DNA from: Kibdelosporangium sp. MJ126-NF4
Lineage (GTDB): Bacteria > Actinomycetota > Actinomycetes > Mycobacteriales > Pseudonocardiaceae
Direction: 5' to 3'
Assembly (NCBI RefSeq): GCF_000826545.1
Contig: NZ_CDME01000002.1
Span: forward strand, 868,001 to 932,000
DNA: 64,000 nt
A program made the translations under genes and the position numbers. Numbering within the stretch: the first letter of the stretch is position 1; every line of letters begins with the position of its first letter. The notes below the pieces were generated by a model that saw nothing but the letters and a program-made list of their open reading frames with translations, was not told where the DNA came from and did not search any database. This document shows, in pieces, positions 34,807-41,874 of the stretch.

Positions 34807-36731
34807 CTGCTGAAATCAGCCTGAACCCCTGGTCGACGCTCGATGACCTGTGGGGCATCGAGGTAGCTAACGAGGCAGTCGACGACCGTGCGTGGACGTT
34901 GGCGTTCTACGGACGATGCTCCACGGAGGACAACCAGGACCCAGAGACTTCCTACGGCTGGCAGATCGGCAACGCGCGGAAGTTCGTAGGACCGCTGGGT
35001 GGAGAGATCGTCGAAGACTTCTTCGACGTCGGCAAGTCCCGTTCTGTCCCTTGGGATCGACGCGGCGAAGCCAGTCGACTGCTGGCCGCGTTGAAGGACC
35101 CGAACCGGAAGTGGAATGCGATTGTCGTGGGGGAGGGGACCCGGTGCTGGTTCGGTAACCAGTTCTCGTTGATCGCTCCCCGGTTCGCGGCCTATGGCGT
35201 GGACCTGTGGGTGCCGGAGCTGGGTGGCAAGTACGACCCGCGCAACGCGTCGCACAAGATGCTGATGAGCGTTCTCGGTGGGATGAGCGAGTCTGAACGT
35301 CAGCATGTGCAGGCGCGCGTCCGTGCCGCGATGGATTCGCAGGTCGTCAACGAAGGCCGCCACCAGGGCGGTCGGGCAGCGTACGGGTATGACGCTGTGG
35401 ACGGCGGGCCGCACCCGAACCCGAGGAAGGCGGCGGAGGGCTTCCGCCTTCGGGTGCTGGTCCTCGATGAGTACAGCGCCGATGTGGTGCGGCGGATCTT
35501 CCGGGAGTACCTGCAGGGCAAGGGCGACCGGGCGATTGCGAAGGGACTGAACGAAGACGGCATCTTGTGTCCGTCGGCGCGACGTCCGGAGCAGAATCGG
35601 CACCGGCAGGCGGACGGATGGCAAGGAAGCACAGTCCGGTCGATCCTGGAGAACCCCAAGTACACCGGCTACGCCGTCTTCGGCCGATGGGCACGACAGG
35701 AGATGCTGCTCGACCCGGACGACGTCAGCGCAGGGCATGTGACCCGGTTCAAGCGCGCGGCCCCGGACAAGGTCGTCAGGTCCCGCCGACCAGCGCACCC
35801 AGCGATTGTGTCCGTTGAGGACTTCACGCGTGTGCAGTTGAAGCGCCACGCCAAGAGTGCCGGTGGGCTGCGGACAGCACGGAAGACGGAGCGGGCCGCG
35901 CGGGCGACGAAGTACACCTACCTGTTCCGGGGGCTGATCAGGTGCAGCGTGTGCAAGCGCAAGATGGAGGGGAGCCCACGGGTGCACGGGATGTACTACC
36001 GGTGTCCGGCTCGGACGCTCGCGCCAGGTTCTCCGGCACTTGTTGACCACCCGCCAACGATCTACGTTCGGGAGGACCCACTCTTGGAGGGCGTCAACGA
36101 GTGGCTCGGTGGGCTGTTCCATCCCAAGAACCGAGATCGAACCGTGCGGCTGTTGGTTGGATCACAGGAGAAGACGACCCGGACGGGTGATCGAGATCAG
36201 GCCGAGAAGCGAGCGAGGGACGCGGAGGCCAAGCTCAAGCGCTTCCAGGCGGCCATAGAGGCGGGTATTGACCCAGCTGCGCTGGTGGAGGTCATCAACC
36301 AGGCTCAGGCCGAGAGGGCTGCAGCCAGGGCGGAGCTGGACAACGTCCCGGCGCCGGACGCGTTCACCGATGCCGAGGTCTACGCAATGCTGGACTCGAT
36401 GACCGACGTGGCCGAGGTGCTGACCGGCAAGCGACCCGAGAAGTTGATCGAGCTCTACTGGGATCTTGAGCTGAACCTGTTGTACGACAACGAAAAAGAG
36501 GCCGTCGATGTGACAGCCTCTATGCGGGTGAATAGTACGTGTGTCCGAGGGGGGAATCAAGCACGTCTACACCGCACACCCGCGCAGTGCGGGTGTTCAT
36601 GTGTTAATTGTAGCCGTTTCTGGGCGTTAGTTCAAGGCACTGTGGACGGTCCTGACGAAGGCTTGTGTAGTCCAGTCCAGCTGGGGATCGGCGTTGGGGC
36701 TCGATCATGGAGGGTCTTCGTATGGATGTAG
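34803..36731 (+). CDS. Large serine recombinase (element integrase)
   Basis: A 642-aa protein starting GTG at 34803. The order is the catalytic domain with nucleophile Ser40 in FYGRCSTEDN, the motif GMSESERQHVQARVRAAMD, and the recombinase domain GGRAAYGYDAVDGGPHPNPR. Then come a zinc ribbon (CSVCKRKM...YYRCP) and a coiled coil (about 470-520, AEAKLKRFQAAIEAGIDPAA). It integrates and excises the element. The natural C-terminus of relatives ends near VNSTCVRGG; here the frame runs about 45 residues further through the 29-bp repeat. The tail may therefore be created by integration. A 12-bp element site sits just inside the gene. Confidence 0.92.
   Translation: MTAEISLNPWSTLDDLWGIEVANEAVDDRAWTLAFYGRCSTEDNQDPETSYGWQIGNARKFVGPLGGEIVEDFFDVGKSRSVPWDRRGEASRLLAALKDPNRKWNAIVVGEGTRCWFGNQFSLIAPRFAAYGVDLWVPELGGKYDPRNASHKMLMSVLGGMSESERQHVQARVRAAMDSQVVNEGRHQGGRAAYGYDAVDGGPHPNPRKAAEGFRLRVLVLDEYSADVVRRIFREYLQGKGDRAIAKGLNEDGILCPSARRPEQNRHRQADGWQGSTVRSILENPKYTGYAVFGRWARQEMLLDPDDVSAGHVTRFKRAAPDKVVRSRRPAHPAIVSVEDFTRVQLKRHAKSAGGLRTARKTERAARATKYTYLFRGLIRCSVCKRKMEGSPRVHGMYYRCPARTLAPGSPALVDHPPTIYVREDPLLEGVNEWLGGLFHPKNRDRTVRLLVGSQEKTTRTGDRDQAEKRARDAEAKLKRFQAAIEAGIDPAALVEVINQAQAERAAARAELDNVPAPDAFTDAEVYAMLDSMTDVAEVLTGKRPEKLIELYWDLELNLLYDNEKEAVDVTASMRVNSTCVRGGNQARLHRTPAQCGCSCVNCSRFWALVQGTVDGPDEGLCSPVQLGIGVGARSWRVFVWM
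34809..34820. promoter_or_regulatory. 12-bp element-specific site, copy 5 (GCTGAAATCAGC), inside integrase start
   Basis: Exact copy of the site, encoding codons 3-6 of the integrase. A bound repressor here would block transcription into the integrase gene, separating its control from the transfer operon. Confidence 0.5.
36574..36602. repeat. 29-bp direct repeat, copy 2; candidate attachment site with hairpin
   Basis: Matches 889-917 with two mismatches. It includes a perfect 8-bp inverted repeat around GCAGT (36576-36596). It lies within the extended 3' end of the integrase frame. It could be the right attachment site, or a terminator-like hairpin shared by related integrase genes; there is no T-run after the stem. 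Confidence 0.5.
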
Positions 36732-39700
36732 GCCGGCTGCGTGGTCGTACCCTCGTTCGATCAGCTTGGTCTGCAGTGCGGTGAAGTTCTCGTCGAAGCG
36801 AGTGGTGCTGAGGGTGCGGAGTGCGTTGAGGGCGACGTTGGCGATATGGTGCTGTTCCCACGGTTCGCCTCGGCTTTGGAGGAGCAGCAAGATCTTTGTG
36901 CTGGTTCCGGGGACCGGAACCGTTTCGCAGCGGTCGGCGACCTCGATGGCGTAGTCGATTGATCCGTCGGTGTAGGTGAGGGTCCGCAGCATGAGGGGTG
37001 CCCAGACACTATCTTGGAGGTTGGTGACGAAGGCCCAGCGTCCAGTGCGGTGAAGTACTTCAGTGGGGACGGCACTTCGTTTGGCATCGATCAGGGTTTG
37101 CCAGAACTCGACTGCGACGGCGAGGTCTGGTGCGTCGGTGTTGCTGTTTTCTACTAGGTGTGCGATGTCTTCGGCGGCGTTGGCTAGGGCGCTGGAGTTC
37201 TTCTTCAGAGCTTGGATGATCGCGTCTGTCTCGTAGCCGGCCTGGCCTTGCAGTGTTCCGAGGAGCAGGCTGACGGTCGCGTTTTCCGCGCCGCGGAGTG
37301 CCGCCGCGATGATGTCGTTGCGCAAGGTTTGGAGCAGCCAGGGGGTGATGTACCGGCCGTACTTGAGTGTGAGGTCCACTGTGGCAGGACCGGCGGTGGT
37401 TTCGTGGAACAGCGAGTCGAATCGTTGGTCCAGCCAGTCCTGGGCGATGCGTTCCAGCCGTAGGCGTTGCCACGCGATGATGGCCCGGTACTCCATGCCG
37501 ACGGAACCGGTTACTTGGAGAAGTTGGTCGAGCGTGGTGAAGAACTGTGGACGGATCACTGGAGCGTTGCGATATTCCCAGTCAGCCAGGGACAGCACGG
37601 CCTGAAGCCCACGTCCACGTAGGTTGTTGATCGCGCGGTCGAGGGGATCGCTGGCAGTGGAGTAGTCGGGATCCGTTGGCATGTCGAGCGTCGCTAGCGC
37701 CCACGACCACACGGTGTCGAGGTGTTGGGTGAACGGTGCGTCGTGGTTGGCGAGCGCGGCGATCAGGTCGACTGTGGCGGCTTCGACGTGCTGCCAGTCG
37801 GGTTCGTAGTCGAACTTGTTGTCGCCGAGGACTGTCGGCGTCCACCTCGCGGACTTGGCCAGTGCGGCTGCGGCGATGATGCCATCGGTTCGGGAGACTA
37901 GGTCGACAGCCTTCTCAGCGAGAGCCCGGAAGTAGTGCAGCACGTATACGGGTTCGCGCAATGCCTTGACCATTGCAAGTGGATCTTCTGTCCATGCAAG
38001 CGGATCCGATGTGACTACGGTTTGTAGGGTGCGCGCGAGCTCCCGGGCACCGATCAGTCTGTGGTGTTCTTCGGCGTCGGGTCGCCATCTGGCGGTCATG
38101 CGGGCCGCATCGAGCGCAGGTAGATCTGTGAGTTCGTCCGCGCTGTATGCGGATTGGCTCCAGGTTGAGAAGGAAACCGGGATCCTGTGGTCGAACGCTT
38201 CTGGGGTCATCAGGCCGTGTTTGGCGGAGACCGTCGCGATCGGTGTTTGCCATTGAGTAAGGAGGTGCCCCGGCAGGATTGCTGACCACCTCCATGCCTT
38301 CTCCCAGTCCCCGGGCGGTACACCGGGGTCGGCAGGGGCAGCTGAGGGGGAGCCGAGCGTATCGGTCCACACGGTGAGTTGAGTGGGGTCTGGGTTGGCG
38401 GCCAGCACCGCTTGGACCAGGTCATGGTCGTCGCCGGTGGCAGTTTGTGATGACAGGCGTCGCGTGATGTGGTCGATCTTGTCGTGAAGCGGAACGTCAT
38501 CCGCGATGGTAAGCACACGGCATACGAGGCGTTCACCGATCTCACTTGGGATCGGCGCGATCCACGTGAGCAACTGAGTGCCTGGTACACCGAGCGTGTG
38601 CGCACGAAGCAACAGCCGAGCGAGGTAGTGCGAGATGATGACGAGGAAGCGTCGATCATCTTCGCCGAGTTCGGTAGTCAGTCTGGCGATGCCAAGGGCG
38701 ACCCAACCTGCGCCGTGCCGTTCGGCAGCGTTTCGGAGCTTGGCTACAACCATCCGGGTCCGCTTCTGCACGTTCTCCCGCGTCATTCCCGATTCCAGAC
38801 GGTCCAACAGCGCGCGATAGTGGTAGCTGTCACGGTCCCAGGCGTCGCCGTTGAGCACGGTATTGCCGACACGTTCGACGATCGGATCGGAGGGATCGGC
38901 TTGCTTGACCACGCTGGTCGCGAGAGACCGCATGGATCTGTTGTCCGGGTGCGCTGTCACGATGTCACCGATGATCGTGTAGCCGTGAGGTCCGAGTTTC
39001 GTCGCCAGGATGAGCATGTTGAACCGGGCGTTGAGACGTGCCCCGTCCTGTAGTTGTTTGCTGTCCCTCAGTAGTCGCTGAGTTAGTGCGGCGACTGCCG
39101 CGGGGTTCGTGCGCGCGAGTCCTTCCGACAGCCCTGTTACGGGCCATGGCGACTCAAGGTCCGGCATAGGCACGGCATCGGCGTCGTACAGCGGAGTCAA
39201 CCAAGCTGGATCGGCCAAGTGCGTGAAGAACAGCCGTAGATGGTGCGGGTTCGAGGCCAGTTCCCGAAGGCAGTCGACTTGATGCTCCCCTTGCCATGAT
39301 TCTGCCGCCAACGCCCGAAGTCTCTGAACTACAGCGGCCGGTGGCGTGAAGAGCCGGACGAACCATGCGAGCGTTCGCTCGTAGAGCTCAGTGGCCGATT
39401 CCATGGCACTGTCCTGGTGGAGCCCTTGGCTGGTGGCCTTGCGAAGACGCCGGTACTCGGCGACTGGTCCGAGACCGTCGAAGAGCGGGTCCAGGCCGGA
39501 CTTGTCGCGAAAGTAGGCGATGAGTCGAGCCTCGTGGTAGGAGTTGCGATCCTTCCTCTCCGCCGCATCGCGAAGTACCGCACCAAATACGTCGAGTGAG
39601 GCGGCGCTGTCGTTGCCCGGCTGTGCGACTTCCCGCTCGAACCGCTCCCAAGCCGTTATGACCACGGGCAGGCCACCCGGTACAGGAGTACGCCCGGTAA

Positions 39701-39998
39701 CCACCGCATCCAGTGCCTCACGCAGGTTATAGACCGCACTCTCCGCGAACCGGAGGCCGGTGTCGTCCTCTACTGTTTTCTCAATGAGCACTGCCGCCGT
39801 CCGCAGCGCAGCGACGATCTTCTCGCCTCGAATAGACAGTTCAGTAACGACCTGCTCGGCCACCTCCCCAGGCAAGTCCATCAACGAACCGTCACTCCCT
39901 TCATCATCGTGCTTAACCTTGCTAACGACGGACAGTTTGATTGCGGCTGACAACCGATGACGTTGCTGGGGAAGAGCTAGTGAAGAGTCTTCTGTCAT
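36705..39998 (-). CDS. Large helical protein of unknown family (1097 aa)
   Basis: A 1097-aa soluble protein, helical throughout, without a P-loop, nuclease or protease motif that I can see. The N-terminal ~200 residues (EQVVTELSIRGEKIVAALRT) are followed by repeat-like helical hairpins with Trp and Leu-rich helices (LREPVYVLHYFRALAEKAVD; FFTTLDQLLQVTGSVGMEYR), possibly HEAT/ARM-like. ATG 39998 overlaps the stop of the upstream membrane protein gene (ATGA), which fixes the start. Its 3' end overlaps the tail of the convergent integrase frame by 27 bases. I do not recognise the family. Size and position in a defence-rich region suggest a sensor or scaffold with the membrane partner. Confidence 0.7.
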   Translation of the reverse strand: MTEDSSLALPQQRHRLSAAIKLSVVSKVKHDDEGSDGSLMDLPGEVAEQVVTELSIRGEKIVAALRTAAVLIEKTVEDDTGLRFAESAVYNLREALDAVVTGRTPVPGGLPVVITAWERFEREVAQPGNDSAASLDVFGAVLRDAAERKDRNSYHEARLIAYFRDKSGLDPLFDGLGPVAEYRRLRKATSQGLHQDSAMESATELYERTLAWFVRLFTPPAAVVQRLRALAAESWQGEHQVDCLRELASNPHHLRLFFTHLADPAWLTPLYDADAVPMPDLESPWPVTGLSEGLARTNPAAVAALTQRLLRDSKQLQDGARLNARFNMLILATKLGPHGYTIIGDIVTAHPDNRSMRSLATSVVKQADPSDPIVERVGNTVLNGDAWDRDSYHYRALLDRLESGMTRENVQKRTRMVVAKLRNAAERHGAGWVALGIARLTTELGEDDRRFLVIISHYLARLLLRAHTLGVPGTQLLTWIAPIPSEIGERLVCRVLTIADDVPLHDKIDHITRRLSSQTATGDDHDLVQAVLAANPDPTQLTVWTDTLGSPSAAPADPGVPPGDWEKAWRWSAILPGHLLTQWQTPIATVSAKHGLMTPEAFDHRIPVSFSTWSQSAYSADELTDLPALDAARMTARWRPDAEEHHRLIGARELARTLQTVVTSDPLAWTEDPLAMVKALREPVYVLHYFRALAEKAVDLVSRTDGIIAAAALAKSARWTPTVLGDNKFDYEPDWQHVEAATVDLIAALANHDAPFTQHLDTVWSWALATLDMPTDPDYSTASDPLDRAINNLRGRGLQAVLSLADWEYRNAPVIRPQFFTTLDQLLQVTGSVGMEYRAIIAWQRLRLERIAQDWLDQRFDSLFHETTAGPATVDLTLKYGRYITPWLLQTLRNDIIAAALRGAENATVSLLLGTLQGQAGYETDAIIQALKKNSSALANAAEDIAHLVENSNTDAPDLAVAVEFWQTLIDAKRSAVPTEVLHRTGRWAFVTNLQDSVWAPLMLRTLTYTDGSIDYAIEVADRCETVPVPGTSTKILLLLQSRGEPWEQHHIANVALNALRTLSTTRFDENFTALQTKLIERGYDHAAGLHPYEDPP

Positions 39999-40609
39999 AT
40001 GGGGATGCGTTGTGGTGGCTCGTTTCCGGTGCGCGACCAACGGGCTCCGTGGATATCGGTGTAGCTGACAGTGAGCTCGTACTCCCGCCCAACTGCTCGC
40101 ATGGCATCGTTGCCTCGGACCATCTCAATGTGGAACTCGTGCGACCGATGGGCGTCAAGTGTTTGAACCGTCCTGTTGCCGCGCGCGGTCGCCCGCATGC
40201 GCCAACCCCAACTGGCGTCATCACATGCCACGACGTGATCAAGCCGAAGATCGCGAACGGGATGATCGCTGTGGTTATGAACGACCACGGCCAGTGCGCC
40301 CATATTGGTGACCCGACATGTGATGAGGCGCGCCTGTTCGGCGTCTCTCGTGTCGCGTTCGTGTCGGGCGGCTTCGTCCCGTTGCCGTTCCAGCGCCAGC
40401 TGTTGCTCGGCGATTGTGTTTCCCGTGCGGGCTTGCGCCGCGCTTTCCTCCGCAGCGTTCGCACTTCGCCAGGCTGATGCAGCCTGATCAGTTGCTGCAT
40501 TGGCTTGGCTGCTCGCAGCTCTTGCTTGTCGTCCAGATAATACGGCCGCCACAATCGCGACCGCCGCGGCCACCCATCCGGCGATCGCGGACCACACTGC
40601 CGCGTCCAT
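39995..40609 (-). CDS. Membrane-anchored coiled-coil protein, partner of the 1097-aa gene
   Basis: A 204-aa protein. The N-terminal transmembrane helix (AAVWSAIAGWVAAAVAIVAA) is followed by an Ala/Gln/Arg-rich coiled coil (residues ~28-90, QANAATDQAASAWRSANAAE; LALERQRDEAARHERDTRD). The C-terminal ~110-residue beta-rich domain (ITCRVTNMGALAVVVHNHSD; EYELTVSYTDIHGARW) resembles an immunoglobulin-like sandwich. ATG 40609 has GGGAGG ten bases upstream. Its stop overlaps the next start by four bases, so the pair is strictly coupled. The layout (one-pass anchor, coiled coil, small beta domain) is common for accessory proteins in actinobacterial conflict loci. Exact function unknown. Confidence 0.65.
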   Translation of the reverse strand: MDAAVWSAIAGWVAAAVAIVAAVLSGRQARAASSQANAATDQAASAWRSANAAEESAAQARTGNTIAEQQLALERQRDEAARHERDTRDAEQARLITCRVTNMGALAVVVHNHSDHPVRDLRLDHVVACDDASWGWRMRATARGNRTVQTLDAHRSHEFHIEMVRGNDAMRAVGREYELTVSYTDIHGARWSRTGNEPPQRIPI

Positions 40610-40829
40610 CAGGCGACGCCTCCCGCGGACGATGATCCACCAGCTCGCATGGCGGCGACGAGCTCTGCGTCCACTTTGCTCCTTCCTTCACGTCGATGTA
40701 TTGGGACTTGTCTTCATCCGTCGGCGTCACGTTACGTCTTCACAGAGTGTAGATCGTGATGCAACGAGACCGTAACGAATCGGTGTCCCAATTGGAGGGA
40801 CTAAGAGGGCGACAGGAACGCTGTTGACG

Positions 40830-41740
40830 CAGACGGACGGGCTAACGGTTCGAACAGCAACGAATCTGGCGGAGGTCGCAACCAAGCTCGCCGACACCAA
40901 ATTCCGGGAGACGTTGTCCGCTGACATTGCGGAAGATGGCCGTTGAGGTTCCCAGGTCGTGGCCTCTGCTGGATCGCTACCAGGTGATTGCAGATTCTGA
41001 ATTTCGCCCGGGTACCCGATCCGCAGTGAGCGTCAGGTCGCCAAGCAGTACGTGCTCGCCCTGCTGGCACCCGGGTAGCTCGCAGTCCGGGAGCTGCCGC
41101 GCGCCTACCGCACCCCGAGGGAATCTCGACCTGTCACCAGCGGCTGTTTCACCTGCGTTGGTGGTTCAGCTGGCTCACCGCCGAGGGCGTGGTCGACCTG
41201 GTCGCGGCCGACCAGCGGCACTGCGACGCGTTCCTGGCGTGGTGTAATCACAGCTGCGACCGGCAAACCCTACTTCCTGCGTGACCGTGCGGCTGGCCTC
41301 CTGCTCGCGCTGTTCCCTGAGCCGCTGACCCGTCTCTCCGCGCTCCGCATGGACGACCTCGACCTCACCGGTGACGAAGTCCAGATCACCCTCGGCCTGC
41401 ACGGACAGATCCCGGTTCCCGAGCCCTTCGGCCAGATGCTCCGGGACTACGCCGCGAACTGCGGTCCCCGCAACATTGAGGTCAACCGAACCAGCCCTTG
41501 GCTGTTTCCCGGCAACCGACCCGGGCCAGCATGTTCACTCGATCTACCTGATGACGAAACTTGCTAAGTCCGGAATCAACCTGCTCGGCGCCATGCGCAG
41601 CCTGGTCTTGGAGATGCCACCCGCCGTCGCGGCCCAAGCCCTCGGCTGCACCGCCGAAGGCCACGCCATCCTCGCCCGAGCGACCTGGGCTAACTACGCC
41701 TCCCGCCGACGCCCACACGGAGCTCGCGACACCGCAAGTC
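40830..41740 (+). pseudogene. Tyrosine recombinase-like pseudogene with frameshifts
   Basis: Pieces of one protein are spread over three frames: TNLAEVATKLADTKFRETL (about 40860), LFHLRWWFSWLTAEGVVDLV (about 41140-41250), FLRDRAAGLLLALFPEPLTR, then LSALRMDDLDLTGDEVQI (41274-41520), and after another shift WANYASRRR near 41700. This matches an actinobacterial site-specific recombinase family whose C-terminus reads PWLFPG...QALG...WxxYA. At least two frameshifts make it dead. It marks an old insertion between the two-gene system and the NB-ARC gene. Confidence 0.6.
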
Positions 41741-41874
41741 GATGGCACTCAGCACGACATGTCCTTCGTGGATGGTTGATGCAAGGGCGCGTCCAAGGTG
41801 GCTTGTGACTGAGCGCTACGCATCATGCTCTGTGCCATCGGCGTGGTGGCAGCGACTAACTAGGAACAACCAGG

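Noticed and set aside
34605..36122. 505-codon minus-strand frame opposite the integrase
   Set aside because: Shadow of the serine recombinase; rich in Arg/Pro/His with no domain pattern.
36530..36575. tRNA-like GTGTCCGAGGGGGG near the integrase end
   Set aside because: It resembles the 3' part of some tRNA genes read backwards, but no cloverleaf can be formed with the surrounding bases.
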